The notes: a model not told the origin generated them from the sequence alone. 64,000 nucleotides of DNA from Piliocolobus tephrosceles (GCF_002776525.5 NC_045441.1:91659298-91723297), one strand, 5' to 3'. Numbered from the stretch's first letter, positions 24,828 through 36,683 are shown. Translations and numbers: made by a program.

Positions 24828-25663
24828 AACTTATAGAAGTTTTATATGTATTCATAACATACCACAGTTTTGTTATGCATTCAGCTGTCTACAAAACTTA
24901 GGTTGTTTTCTCATTTTGCCTATTATGAATAATACTACAATGAACACGGGAGTGCAGAATACCACTCTGAGGTACTGAGTTCATTTCCTCTGGTATATAC
25001 CCAGATGGGGAATTGCTGGATCATATGGTAATTCGATTGTTAATTGTTACTTTTTTTATTTTTGATGAATCTACATGCTTTTTCCCATAATTGTATTCCC
25101 ATAAGAACACGCTAAAGTTCCCTTTTCTCCACACCCTCGTCAGCACTTGTTATGTCTTATCTTTTTGTTAACAGCCATCCTAGCAGGTATGAGGTGATAG
25201 CTCACTGTGGTTTCGCTGTGCATTTATTTCCCTGATGATTACTGATGTTGAGAACCTTTTCATACACTTGTCGGCCATTTTTGTCTCCTTTGAAAAGATG
25301 TCTATTCAGGTCCTTTGACCATTTTCCACTTTTTAATTAGATTTCTTTTCTTTTCTTTTTTTGGCTGTTGAGTTGTGTAGGCTCTTTATATGTTGGGGAT
25401 GTTAAATCCTTATCAGACACAAGGCTTGCAATATTTTCTTTCAATCTCTTGACTGTCTTTCCAGTTTGGTACTTGTTTCTTTTTTGCATAGAAGCTTTTT
25501 AGTTTGCTGTAGTCCCACTTTATTGTAACTTCTGTGCCCTGAGCTTTTGGTAGGATATCCCAAATGTCATTGCCCAGACCAAGGTCAAGAAGCTTTTAGC
25601 CTATGTTTTCTTCTAGGATTTTTACGGTTTCAGGTCTGATGTTTAAGTCTTCAATCCATTTTG

Positions 25664-25665
<2 letters not shown>

Positions 25666-25704
<39 letters not shown>
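25666..25704 (+). repeat. (GT)n microsatellite, about 19 units
   Basis: An uninterrupted GT repeat within antisense L1 sequence is likely to be length-polymorphic. Confidence 0.97.
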
Positions 25705-25705
<1 letters not shown>

Positions 25706-25725
25706 TAAGATAAAGATTCAATACT

Positions 25726-26199
25726 GACTGTATGTTCTCAACAGAAATTTCTGATGTTGGTCAAAGCTATGCAAAAATGCAGATTCTGGTAAATCCATCT
25801 AATTTTGGTGACCTGTGCCAGACCAGAAAAGCTTTTGAGCTGAGAAGGGACATTCATACAAGCATAGCAGTATATCAGATCGCACAGAGTGTCCATCAAA
25901 AAATAACTGAAACTTGACTGGTTTTTAAATAAATTGAGATATTGTGACTGAACCTCAAATTAGGCTCATTTTCTATTTCTTTGAGATATCAAACTTCTGT
26001 TATCTGTAAGGAGATTAACAATCTTGAATAGTTTTTTTTCCCGCCTGGTAAAATGCCACTGTAGGTAATCATTTCAATCAAAATGATTAAGGTGAACTCA
26101 TCCCAGTAAAGACAGGGTCGCTGCACATGTTTGTCTCAGTGATAGGTTATCCTGAGTGATTATAGTATGAGAATCCATTATGATTCCAAAGTAGCTTTG
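25726..26199. other. Intergenic stretch, no gene seen
   Basis: This is unassigned sequence between the L1MB and an MST LTR. The 61-codon frame at 25732-25917 has no recognisable product. Confidence 0.5.
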
Positions 26200-26204
26200 C
26201 CTTC

Positions 26205-26571
26205 TGTTTTAGTCCTTTCTTACACTGGTATAAGGAAACACCAAGACTGAGTAATTTATAAAGGAAAGCAGTTTAATTGACTCACAATTCCACATGGCTG
26301 GGGAGGCCTCAGGAAACTTGCAATCATGGAGGAAGGTGAAGAGGAAGCAAGGACCTTCTTCACATGGTGGCAGGAGAGATAGGGTGTAGTAGCAACTGTC
26401 AGAGACTTATAAAACCATCAGATCTTGTGAGAACTCAGTATTATGAGAACAGCGTGGGGACACTGCCTCCACGATCCAGTCGTCTCCCACCAGGTCTCTC
26501 CTATGATGCATGGGGATTATGGAGACAATTTAAGATAAGATTTGGGTGGGGACAAAAGCCTAACCATATCA
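26205..26571 (-). mobile_element. MST-type (ERVL-MaLR) solo LTR
   Basis: On the minus strand it begins TGATATGGTTAGGCTTTTGTC, passes CCCAAATC, GATGGTTTTATAAG and CCTCCCCAGCCATGTGG, and ends ...GGACTAAAACA, the order of MST/THE1 LTRs. The perfect 5-bp duplication CCTTC flanks it (26200-26204 and 26572-26576). It is about 367 bp, with no internal region. Confidence 0.9.
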
Positions 26572-26576
26572 CCTTC

Positions 26577-27215
26577 ATAACATCCAGAAGAAAATATGGG
26601 TAGGACACTCAATTGAGGAAGCTCCTGGGATAGAATAGTTGTGTCCATAAAAGAGACTTTACTCAACCTGATCAGAAAATGAACCTTGAAATGCATCAAG
26701 AGATCACCACCCTTCTTGACTGCAGCTTTCAAAGTACTGAAATGCCATGAAGCACTGGCAAGGTTAAGTCTATTTCTGGTGATTGTCCTGAGAGCTCTAG
26801 AAGTTCTTCAAGCCCAAATTCCTTCTATCTGGTGCCACAAGAAAGAAAAGGAGGGATTCTTACCAACCCCCAGGTTCGGTGATCTCTTTTTACATATTAC
26901 CTCACCTCAGTCACAATGGAGGATCCAATTTTACATTGATTATGAACGGAAGGAAAAAAGCAAAAGGATTAGAAACTGTAACTTCACTTGGGTAAATGTG
27001 AGACAGACACAGTGTGGGAGCATACCCTTGTATGTTAGTGCTAAGTTGGGTTTTTGGGCTTTCTAACACTCATGAAGATAGTCTGCTTGCAGATAAGACA
27101 AAGCGTGCTCGCTTAGATTGCCCTTAAAGAGGAACAGTTAGGAGACTTTCTCCATGTCACAATATCCTGGATACCTTCTTTTAGTGTTTTAATTTACATA
27201 TATGATGAAAATTAG
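26577..27215. other. Intergenic stretch with a 126-codon open frame, no gene supported
   Basis: The plus frame 26686-27066 is open for 126 codons but has no domain, signal or family resemblance. Nothing else is recognised. Confidence 0.5.
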
Positions 27216-28340
27216 TTGATGACTTCCCTTTTGTGGCCATACCTCTTGAAAGAGTTTCATATATGTTTTAAATACTTAACACTTCACTCACTCTTTAGCA
27301 ATCTGGTTTCCTTGACCATGATTCTACTGCAATTGCTTCCCTCCACAGTCTCTCACAAGGATGGGGGCTACTCATCACCAATGCTTCTCCCTAAAGCACA
27401 CTCTTCTGTTACCTTTTGTGGCTGTTCTCTTCCTTTTCCTGGCGTTCTTTCTAAGTCCTTTGGAAATGCTGCTTCTTCCAGCCCCATCTTTAAAGTTAAT
27501 ACTCCTTGGGACTTTGTTTAGACTGGTTTATGTTTTATTTATTTATTTTTACTCCCTTTTCTTTGTTTTATTTATTTATTCTTCCTCTGCATGATTTCAT
27601 TCATGTCCATGGCTTCTGTTATATCTTTATCCAGTTCTCTTTTTCTCTCTTGAGGTACACTTATACATTCTATATGCACCTAGCAGTACTTCTAAGGTTG
27701 AACACATCACTTCACCCAGCCAAAACTATGTCTACTTCTGTGTTGCCTATGTCAAGTTACGCAAGTATCTAATCTATCTAAATATCTAATCTATCTAAAT
27801 AAAAATCCTCTCATATCCCATATCTACTAGCTTAGTTCAGATCACTAATATAGTTTATGGAACTTGTTATAACATCCTTCAGTAAATGTGTTACACAATA
27901 GCCAGAATGATCCTCTAAATATTATCTGGTTGTGTCATCCTCCTACCCAAAACCCCCAATGTCTACACCTTACCCTCGCAAGTTCAGTGATTCTTAGCCT
28001 GATTTACAGAATCCTTCCTTGTTCAGCCCGCTGTTCATCTTCTCAGCTCCATTCTTGCCAGTCCCTAACTTGCGCTGGAAACTATGGCCATATGAAACTT
28101 GTTTTTACTGTTCCAGTGAATCTCACTCCTAAGTCTTTTCATATGATGTTAATTCTGCTTAGAATTCCCTCTGCTTTGGTTTCATTAACAGCTAATTTTT
28201 CTGATGTTTCCTGGTTGTTTTTCAGTTTTCTGAGTCTGATTTTTTCCGCAGGCTTCTTGCCCTTCCCTGATTTTAACAATGTATCATAATTTCCTACATG
28301 CTTGTTTGTATCCCCACTAAACTGAAAGCAACTTAAGTTG
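27216..28340 (+). mobile_element. L2 element, sense
   Basis: The segment from about 27890 clearly follows L2: GCCAGAATGATCCTCTAAAT, CCTACCCAAAACCCCCAATG, TTCAGTGATTCTTAGCCTG and TTCTGCTTAGAATTCCCTCTGC, then CCCCACTAAACTGAAAGCAAC near the 3' end. The part from 27290 (CAATCTGGTTTCCTTGACC... ACTGCAATTGCTTCC) also fits L2 ORF text but is more diverged. Open frames at 27216-28289 are remnants. Confidence 0.65.
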
Positions 28341-28974
28341 ATCTTATTCACAGCTGGGTAAGGGAGGGAGCCATCAACTAATATAAAGACTAAAAAGGAC
28401 AGGATAAAGAAAGGTAATTCATTTTACACATTTCTATACTCCATTATGCTTCTAGTGTATTTTTTATGCTTCTACTTTTATATTAACTTTTTATGAAAAA
28501 CTAAAAACAGCACAATTTTTATTGAGCAAAATTATCAAGATTGGCCTCAAAGCCTAAAAAAAAAAAAATAAGAAATAACTGTTTGGAATAGGAATTGTGA
28601 CTTTCAGAAGGAACAGTAAGAAATGTTGAGATTTTACTTGATGGCCTGAATCAAGTTTGATATCAAGCATATTTCCCCATAGATCACATACAAGTTTTGA
28701 AAGTTTTGGGGCCTTAAAAACACTAAGGAGAAGCCGATACACGTCCTTTAAATATAAAAGGTGAGAAGGAAAATCAGTATGCAGATGTGTTGTTAGAGCC
28801 CATAGGAGAACACTGCTGTTTCTCTTAATAAGAAAATCCAAGAGTTCTTATTTTGGAATATCTTTGTTTTTGTAATTGTGATATTTTAAAAATGTGTAAA
28901 TATAAGCAATCCCTTCTGTGTTTCAGCTTGCAATCACTCATATTACCAAGTCTTAAATGCCCAAGTTTGAAAAA
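28341..28974. other. Intergenic stretch, no gene seen
   Basis: This is AT-rich unassigned sequence with an A run at 28556-28568. Confidence 0.5.
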
Positions 28975-29600
28975 AATGTTTTAATAAATTTTAGTGTCTA
29001 TATTTAAGGTATATAACATGATATGGGATACATAGAGATAGTGAAATGGTTACCAGAGTGAAGCAAATTAACATATCCATCATCTCACATAGTTACCCTT
29101 TTTTGAGTGTGTGTGGCAAGTACAGCTAACATCTATTCATTTCACACAATTTCTGAATACAATATATTATTATTACTATGATTATTACTATTATTTGAGA
29201 CAGAGTCTCACTCTGTCACCCAGGCTGGAGTGTAGTGGCCCAATGTCAGCTCACTGCAACCTCTGCCTCCCAGGTTCAAGTGAGTTTCCTGCCTCAGCCT
29301 TCAGCACAGGCGTGCGCCACCATGCCTAGCTAATTTTTGTGTTTTGAGTAAAGCTGGGGTTTCACCATGTTGACTAGGCTGGTCTTGAACTTCTGACCTC
29401 AGGTGATCTGCCTGCCTTGGCCTCCCAAAGTGCTGGGGTTACAGGCATGAGCCACCACTTCTGGCTAGTATATTAACTCTAAACCTCATCTGCATTAGAT
29501 TGCTAGATTTGTTCATCCTAATATCTGCTACTCTGTATCCTCTAACTTCCATTTCCCCATTGCCCACCCCTGCTTTCCCCCACCCCTGGTAACTACATTG
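28975..29600 (-). mobile_element. L1MA-type 3' UTR, split by an Alu
   Basis: Antisense L1MA 3' UTR text: TTAATAAATTTTAGTG, TATATAACATGATATGGGATACATA, GCAAATTAACATATCCATCATC and TAGTTACCC. The Alu follows, then TGCATTAGATTGCTAGATTTG, TCCTCTAACTTCC and CCCCTGGTAACTAC. Confidence 0.8.
29191..29466 (-). mobile_element. Alu (S-like) inside an L1MA
   Basis: Antisense Alu from TTTGAGACAGAGTCTCACTC to GGCTAG. It has a small deletion in the right monomer (CAGCCTTCAGCACAGGCGTG). The flanks share a rough TATATTA. Confidence 0.92.
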
Positions 29601-30475
29601 AGAAAATATTTCTGAACGTAGCCTTGGAAACTATTTACATGTATTATTTCCTGCTGGGTTGTATTATATCTTAATATGCTCAAATAAGCCATTCATCTCT
29701 TCCATTAAGTTTCTTTTGTGTTTGTCTTATCTCACTAACTAGAAAATTACTTCCTTGAAGACTTCCTTATTTGTACTCTCTCATTTCTCCTAAAACAAAT
29801 AGGATAGTTCCAGACACGTAGCAGATATTCAATAAATATGCTTTGATTAAGTTAATACATTTGGAATCTTTCTTCTGTTTAATGTTTGCAGTGTTAATCA
29901 CCATCTGTGGTTACATTAAATCATTATATAATATGAAAAGCAAGCACACTGTTGTGATGATGCTCTCCTTTAGGTCTGTGCCTCATTAAAATTCATCTAG
30001 ACTTCTGGGTCAGTTTAGGTGGGGCAACCCTGTACACATACATATGCACTCTCTCTTTCTCTCTCTCTCTGTCTCTCTCATACATACTTATGGGCTGACT
30101 GAAGGTGGAGGGTAAAACTGATGTTGATTTTCTTTAGGTATAAAATATTGCCCCTATTGCCCCTTCCACATCTGATGCAATTTCTACTTCCTCTCTACCC
30201 ACAAGTCTATTCTTCAGACATGATGTGTGTAGGTTTTAAATGCTTATTTATCTTTTCAACATTTTTTATGCCTTCTATATGGTCTGCCTCCAGTAATTCT
30301 TGTAGGAAATACAGACAATTGTACTCGTTTGCGAAAACTCCATGTTAAAGCAAAATAAAATATTTGGGGGAACACAAAGGATGTATAGTTACCTTGTACC
30401 TGGGTGAAAGAAGTGGTAAAGAGCAGAAAGTTCTTCTCTGCAGGAATAGCTGGCAGAAGTCTGAAAGATGAATGG
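29601..30475. other. Intergenic stretch with an L2 end and a TC repeat
   Basis: An L2 3'-end-like piece lies at about 29720-29850 (CTAACTAGAAAATTACTTCCTTGAAG...CAGATATTCAATAAATATG). A (TC)n patch lies at 30049-30079. No gene is seen. Confidence 0.5.
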
Positions 30476-30487
30476 GAGTTCTGGTTT

Positions 30488-30768
30488 TCTTTTTTTCCTT
30501 TCTTTTTTGAGACAGTGGAGTGCAGTGGTATGATCTTGACTCACTGCAACCTCTGCCTTCTGGGTTCAAGTAATCCTCCCATCTCAGCCTCTCAAGTTGC
30601 TAGGATTACAAGCGTGCGCCACCTCGCCTTGCTAATTTTTGTATTTTTGTAGAGATGGGGTTTCACCATCTTGTCCAGGCTGGTCTTGAGCTCCTGGGCT
30701 CAGAAAGTACTCTCCTTTTGGCCTCCCAAAGTGCTAGAATTACAGGTGTGAGCTGCCATGCCTGGCCA
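30488..30768 (-). mobile_element. Alu, with deletion
   Basis: Antisense Alu flanked by the exact 12-bp duplication GAGTTCTGGTTT (30476-30487 and 30769-30780). The end next to the T tract is shortened (GAGACAGTGGAGTGCAGTGG), missing about 20 bases. Confidence 0.93.
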
Positions 30769-30834
30769 GAGTTCTGGTTTCCTACTGTATATTAAAGTAT
30801 CCTCAATTTAGTGCATAAAACCCCAATGATCCTT

Positions 30835-31600
30835 TATTATTATTATCTCTCATGGTTCTGGTGTGGACTGGCCTCAGGTAGGTATTCCAGATGGGAGTTT
30901 CTGTTCATGAACTAAATATTTGTGTCCATTCCTCACCCCCAAATTCATAATTGAAACTCTAACCCCCAAATGTAATGTATTTGGAGATGGGGCCTCTCGG
31001 AGGTAATTAGGGTTAGATGAAGTTATAAGGTTATAAGGGTGAGACCCTGGTCCAACGGGATTAGTACTGTCTATAAGAAGAGACACCAGGGCTAGCTCTC
31101 TCCCTCTGTCGTGTGAGGATACAGCGAGAAGGCAGCTGTCTGCAAGCCGGGAAGAGAGTCCTCTGCAGAGCCCAATCACCGTGGCACCCTGATCTTAGAC
31201 TTTCAACCTCCAGAACTCTGAGAAAATAAATATCTTGTTTAAGCCACCCAGTCTATAATATTTTGTTAGGGAAGCTGAGCTGACTAGCACAGGTGTCTGT
31301 TGTTGTTATAATGGGATGGCGATTGCTGCTGAAGTCATCTCAAAAGCCTCACTCACATGTTGAAGTGGGCTGAGAAAATTCGTACAGCTGGAGACTGGAC
31401 ATGTTGGGATTCTATAGGCATTTCTCTACTTCTATATGGTTTGTCTAGCATGGTAGTTTCAAGATAGCCAGGCTGATTACATGATGGCCAGTGTTCCAAA
31501 GGGACATGTCTGAATAGAAAGACAAAGCCAGGCAGAAGCTGCATCACCTTTTATAACCCATCCTAGGCAGTCATGCAACATCACTTCTGCTGCATACTCA
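30835..31600 (-). mobile_element. Ancient repeat of unplaced family, split by an LTR (tentative)
   Basis: 30840-30900 (ATCTCTCATGGTTCTGGTG...) and 31295-31590 (CATCTCAAAAGCCTCACTCACATG... GCATCACCTTTTATAACCCATCC...CATCACTTCTGCTGCAT) look like two parts of one old interspersed repeat that I cannot name. The LTR at 30908-31291 sits between them. Confidence 0.4.
30908..31291 (+). mobile_element. MLT1-like (ERVL-MaLR) LTR
   Basis: Text follows the MaLR LTR pattern: GTGTCCATTCCTCACCCCC AAATTCAT, GGAGATGGGGCCTCTC, GGAGGTAATTAGG, TATAAGAAGAGAC, GTGTGAGGATACAG, CCTCCAGAACTCTGAGAAAATAAAT and AGCCACCCAGTC, ending GACTAGCACA. AATAAA is present near 31224. No clear target duplication was found. Confidence 0.7.
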
Positions 31601-32037
31601 GAGTTAGAAGTATCTGCCTGCATTTATATGGCTGCTGGTCGGAGAGAGGAGGAAAAAGGAGGCTTATTTGGTAAGAAGCAGCATGGTGGGACAGTGATCG
31701 TAGAACATTTGAGTTACATCAAACTTGTTCTCATAGTGTTATTCAAGCCACCAGATCCAATGAAGTGTTTTTTTGGTCCTTATCTCACTTTGATACTATT
31801 AATACTAACTATTCCCCTAAACCCCAGGAGGAGTTCATCCTTTGGCTCCCACTACATCACTCCTCTCCTGGGGTTTCTGTCTCCTCTCAGTCTAATTTGA
31901 CAGCTCATCCCCCTCTAGCATACCATAGCCAGTTACTCACCAAATCCTGACATTTCTGTCTCCTTCATATGCTCCAATCTATCCACTCCTCTCCATCTCC
32001 AATGTCAGCTCTCTTAGTCTATGCCAATATCACTATT
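31601..32037. other. Intergenic stretch, no gene seen
   Basis: This is unassigned sequence. A 90-codon plus frame (31628-31900) has no recognisable product. Confidence 0.5.
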
Positions 32038-32210
32038 CCTTTCATTCAACACATATTTCCTGAATATCTACTATGAGCCTATCACTGCTGTAGGAGCTCA
32101 GGCTTATATCACATACAAATAGACTAAAATGCCTGTTCTCCTCTTCTTCCTCCCTCTCTTTCTGCATATACAAGCACATACACACAGTTCTTCATTGCAC
32201 GCAAACTTCA

Positions 32211-32258
32211 TCTATGTATGTATGTATGTATGTATGTATGTATCTATCTATCTATCTG
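32211..32258 (+). repeat. Compound microsatellite (ATGT)n(ATCT)n
   Basis: About eight ATGT units are followed by about four ATCT units. It is likely to vary in length. Confidence 0.95.
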
Positions 32259-32392
32259 GAGAGAGAAAGGGAGGGAGAGAGCAAGGACACACCTTGTTGA
32301 GAGACAAGCGTAAGGATAAAAAAGAGGAAAGGGTGGACTTGAGGTAGAATGCAAATTTAATAGTGATTAGGGATGACCTTCTGGGAAGGTTA

Positions 32393-32702
32393 CTTTTTTT
32401 CTTTTTCTTTTTTTTTTTTTTTGAGACAGAGTTTCGCTCTTGTTGCCCAGGCTGGAGTGAAATGGCAAGATCTCAGCTCACTGCAACCTTGCTTCCCAGG
32501 TTCAAGTGATTCTCCAACCTCAGCCTCCCGAGTAGCTGCGATTACAGGCATGCACCACCACGCCTGGCTAATTTTGTATTTTTAATAGAGACGGGATTTC
32601 TCCATGTTGGTCAGGCTGGTCTCAAACTCCCGACCTCAGGTGATCCCCTCGCCTCGGCCTCCCAAAGTACTGGAATTATAGGCATGAGCCACTGCGTCCA
32701 GC
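32393..32702 (-). mobile_element. Alu (S-like) with exact target duplication
   Basis: Antisense Alu flanked by CTGGGAAGGTTA at 32381-32392 and 32703-32714. It is dimeric, with a T-rich end. Confidence 0.95.
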
Positions 32703-33150
32703 CTGGGAAGGTTAGTTTTAAGCAAAAAAGTTGAATGAGATGAAGAAGAAAGTCATGAGTATATATAGGAATGTAGATCTTCCCTTGGGCAGGGGGAGAA
32801 GCTCACACAAAGACCACGCAAGGGGAGTGTGTCTGGCATATGCAAGACTGGACAAATTGTTCAGGGAATCTGGAACTAAGTGATGGACAGGGAAAGGAAT
32901 AGAAGGTAAGATCAGAGTTAAAGGTGAAAGGTGGACCGATTACCTGTGATCTTGAAGGACGTTTTGTGAACTTTGGCTTATACCCTGAGTTAGGGTTTTA
33001 GGCAGAGGAGTGACATGGAACAATATTTTAACAGGGACACTCACTGCTGGGTTAAGATTAGACTGTGGTGTAGGGGTGAGGAGGTTGGCAAGACAGAAAC
33101 ATCCTTTCCACATAAGGATGATAATGGTGGTTATGACCACTTGCCTAGAA

Positions 33151-33807
33151 TTCCATTAGTGGGTGGATTTTTGTTTTAGTTTAAAGATAGAAAATATTTT
33201 AGCACACTCATTTGCTTAGGTGGAAGAATTAACCTTAGATAAAAAGGATACTTTCTGCGCTGACACAAAAATGAAGAGATTTAGATGGCAGTACATGAAA
33301 ATAAGCCTATTGGTGGATGAAAAGCAATGTGAGAAATTGCTGACAGGGTAGTCTGTTTGCTCTGAGTTAGAGGGTGACACTTGTGGGTTCTTTGGGCATG
33401 TTGTGACAGGATGACAGCTGTCCTTCAGTCTCTAACCAATGATGTTAAGAGGGGTGAGCAGAATATGCCAAGGTTCTCTCTCAACTTATCAGAAGCCCCA
33501 TTCTATATTGCTTTAGACCCTGCTATACTTACCAGTATTCCCAAAGTATTTCTCTAACTTGAACTTGAAAGTAGCATTGTAATAGACAAGGTTATTAGTA
33601 TATAACCGCGTATATTCAACACCTAGCCTCTTTTCTATTGCTCAGTCTATGTAAATGATTCTGCCGCCATTCATTCTGGGGTTGCTCAAGTGAAAAGCTG
33701 TTTAATAACATAGTAGCCCTTGCATTTTAGATGATCTGTTCTTGCCACTTTCAACTTCGGAGTTTTCAATTAAAAGCACAGTTTGTTATATGGAGTGCCC
33801 TAACTTT
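33151..33807. other. Intergenic stretch, no gene seen
   Basis: This is unassigned sequence, possibly the far end of the preceding L2. Confidence 0.45.
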
Positions 33808-34103
33808 TTTGGGGGGGTGGGGATGGGGGATGCAGTCTCTCACTGTCGCCCAGGCCGGAGTGCAGTGGCCTGATCTCTGCTGACTGCAAGTTCGGCCTCC
33901 CTGGTTCAAGGGATTCTCCTGCCTCAGCCTCCTGAGTAGCTGAGAGTAAAGGCGCCCGCCACCACGCTGGCTAATTTTTTGTATTTTTAGTAGAGACGGG
34001 GTTTCACCTTGTCAGCCAGGATATCCTTGTTCTCCTGACGTCGTGATCTGCCCGCCTTGGACTCCCAAAGTGCTGGGATTAGAGGCATGAGCCGCACCCA
34101 GCC
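33808..34103 (-). mobile_element. Alu (Y/S-like)
   Basis: Antisense Alu with an unusual G-rich start (TTTTTTGGGGGGGTGGGGATGG) in place of the usual T tract. The flanks share a diverged copy (AGTGCCCTAACTTTT before, AGTGTCTTAACTTTT after). Confidence 0.93.
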
Positions 34104-35659
34104 GAAGTGTCTTAACTTTTACGGGGCACCGTGTGCAGTTGAAAATCATATGGGCTTTTATTTGTAGTCCAGTTGCCTCTGCTCTGAAGGCTGGCTACTT
34201 ATATCTTTGAGATGTGTTCCTGAAGCCATTAAAGTTAAGTGTACATGCATTGCCTATGCTTCAGATTGAGTCATTCCAAACATAATTGTTCAGTTTCTTG
34301 CAACTCTGTCTAGTTATTTGTCACCATTTAGTAACAAAAATAAACTTAAGTATTTATATAGATGAAGATGCTGGAGACCTCAGTCTTCTGTGTGTGGCGG
34401 GGCAGGGCTGGGGCAGGTGAGGGGGAGATGGCAGCAGGAATTTTAGGGGCCTTGAAGGCCAGTTAAAATATCTACCTTTCTTCCTCTTCCTGCCTTATCC
34501 TGTTCTGATTGCTTTGAAATGTGAAAAGCTTTGGAAGAAGTAATTAATTTACTCTGAACTTATCAAGTATTTATGTTTCAGTGTAAATTCAAGTTCAGGA
34601 GGTAGAATTTGATGGGTAGGAAAAAGTGGAAAGCTTGAATACAGGGTCACTACTGGAAAATTGGGAATGGCATGCTACCAGAGAGAAATCACAGTGGATC
34701 AACTTAACCCCCTCAAAAATGAGGGCAAGTATGTGTTTATAATAATGTTCACAGTTGAGGATCTTAAGTTGCATCGTGAACAATTCTTAGCAAAAGGATA
34801 GGGGAAAAGTTTCCACAATAGAACATGCCTTTCTAACAGCCTGTAAGTGGCAGATATGTTTTTACACAGATCATGCAAAACTCCCACTATTTCTGCATGC
34901 AGTCTCTAGATCAACCTCTGATTAATGGATGTGACCAATTCTCCCTCAGTAATAAGCCGTGGATACAGCCTTCGTTGGGAACTATTCTCCAGCGATTCTG
35001 CTACGCAGCTACAGATCTGACAAGTCACATGCTATCCCCTCTTAAATATGGGATAGCACAAATTTTCTTTAAGTATTGCCTGTGATAGATATTCTATGCA
35101 CTGTCAGACTGTAGTCATTAATTTGAATCAATCTTAAACGTTATTGCTGAGATGTGGTTTGCAGTATTATTCATGAGAATATAGAGTTTGGACTGTTGCT
35201 GAGTCTTTGAATTACTGGAATTTAGACTGTACCAGCAGAGAGGCATAAACTTACTGTAAAAAATCCTAGAAGGGCAGAGAAAGTGTGAAGGGCACTATGT
35301 GGCTTCCGTCACATAGATTTGAAAATTAAGTGACTCCAGCAAAATGAAGAAGTTTCCCGATTTTTCTCCCATGAGCACCAAGTGACACTTTAACCCACAG
35401 AGGGAACAAAAGTCCTTGTGACACTCAGTAATAGAGCAGCAGACTGTTTTAACCAGAGCAGAGAAACTTGCAGAAAGTCCAAAGGCATATAGGAGCCAAA
35501 ATAAACACTAGCCAGAATGAATGAAAGATGTTGATTCCCAGAGCTTGAGGGCACTGAGAGGGCTTAGAGTGGCAGGTTGGTGAAGGAGGGCTTACCTGAT
35601 TTGAGGCTCATGGTCCACCGCCTCAGTGAAGAAAGGGAAAAGGAGCTTTGAAATAACAG
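34104..35659. other. Intergenic stretch, nothing recognised
   Basis: About 1.5 kb without recognisable repeat or coding signal. Frames of 62-70 codons (34595-35085) look random. Confidence 0.5.
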
Positions 35660-35860
35660 TAACTAATACTCGTGTAGTGCTTTGTAGTTTATAAAGCCAA
35701 TTTCCGTACAACCTCAACTGCCCTACAAATTAGTGGTGCATTATTATTTATTGTCTACATTTTATGGGTGAGAAGATGAGATTCAGACAAGTGAAATAAC
35801 TTACTCAAGGTCACTTCTTTATTTAGTGTCAAAACTATGACCAGGACTCAAGTCTTTTTT
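35660..35860 (-). mobile_element. MIR fragment
   Basis: Antisense MIR order is visible: GTAGTGCTTTGTAGTTTATAA, TACATTTTATGGGTGAGAAGATGAG, ATAACTTACTCAAGGTCAC and CCAGGACTCAAGTC. Confidence 0.65.
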
Positions 35861-36113
35861 TATGCTTTCTCACTATATCAAATAATTTCCCATTTAGTAA
35901 CATGCATGTATAGCCATGTCATTAGTTCTATTTAAAAAACGAATGGGAAATGTTTTATATGAAGCCTATCTCTATATGTTAAATCAGTGATAGGTGCTAT
36001 ATTAATACACTGAATAAATGTGCCAAAGTCAGAGGCCCAGTCTTTCAATAAAGAAATTACCTGTTTCCATTTTTGCTCCTTGTCACGCTCCTGTATTTAA
36101 CATTGGATTTCAT

Positions 36114-36127
36114 CTGCCATCTAGTGG
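36114..36127 (-). promoter_or_regulatory. Candidate CTCF-binding motif
   Basis: The minus strand reads CCACTAGATGGCAG, a full match to the CTCF core consensus CCASYAGRKGGCRS. It points opposite to the plus-strand motifs at 8627 and 50779. Confidence 0.5.
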
Positions 36128-36364
36128 AATTTTGACAACTTACAGGTTACCTGTTAAAATAGCATTCCCTGCATTAGGTTGTCCAATCTGTTTCTGAAAT
36201 ATAATCAAAGTCTTCATCTTCACCATATTTAAACACATTTATGTGACAGATGCTTTCTTTTCTCAAAAATTAGTAAGTTTTCTGTCATCCTGAGTTTTGG
36301 TACAGCGTTGTTCTTGACTAACATGCTGTGTGACCTAGGACAATTATCTTTTCTAGGAAAATTG

Positions 36365-36371
<7 letters not shown>

Positions 36372-36399
<28 letters not shown>

Positions 36400-36683
36400 A
36401 GACGGAGTCTTGCTCTGTCGCCCGGGCTGGAGTGCAGTGGCCGGATCTCAGCTCACTGCAAGCTCCACCTCCCGGGTTTACGCCATTCTCCTGCCTCAGC
36501 CTCCCGAGTAGCTGGGACTACAGGCGCCCGCCACCTCGCCCGGCTAGTTTTTTGTATTTTTTTTAGTAGAGACGGGGTTTTCACCGGGTTAGCCAGGATG
36601 GTCTCGATCTCCTGACCTCGTGATCCGCCCGTCTCGTCCTCCCAAAGTGCTGGGATTACAGGCTTGAGCCACCGCGCCCGGCC
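36372..36683 (-). mobile_element. Young AluYR-type Alu (Old World monkey lineage)
   Basis: Antisense Alu with an exact 14-bp duplication AAAATTGTCTTTTC (36358-36371 and 36684-36697). Diagnostic forms are GTGGCCGGATCTCAGC, CCCGGGTTTACGCC, CACCTCGCCCGGCTAGTTTT, CACCGGGTTAGCCAGG and GGCTTGAGCCACC. It is nearly unmutated and has inserted into a MIR-like stretch. Confidence 0.93.

Larger units (their letters stand above)
24460..25725 (-). mobile_element. Old L1MB-type element, antisense
   Basis: Antisense L1 landmarks in order are CATGATGTTTTGATACAC, GCATAATGTCTTCCAGGTTCATCC, TATGAATAATACTACAATGAACACGG, GGAATTGCTGGATCATATGG, AGCACTTGTTATGTCTTATC, GGTATGAGGTGATAGCTCACTG and CAAAAGCTC-type ORF2 text near 25535. 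A GT microsatellite and a small inverted repeat have grown inside it. No usable ORF remains. Confidence 0.85.
32038..33150 (-). mobile_element. L2 element, antisense, interrupted by an Alu
   Basis: It opens with the antisense L2 3' end (TTCATTCAACACATATTTCCTG... CTACTATGAGCC) and continues after the Alu with GGAATAGAAGGTAAGATCAG, CTTTGGCTTATACCCTGAG and GGCAGAGGAGTGACATGGAAC. A tetranucleotide repeat at 32211-32258 lies inside. Confidence 0.6.

Noticed and set aside
26686..27066. 126-codon plus-strand open frame.
   Set aside because: No domain, signal peptide or conserved motif, no splice or promoter context, and a length plausible by chance in 64 kb.
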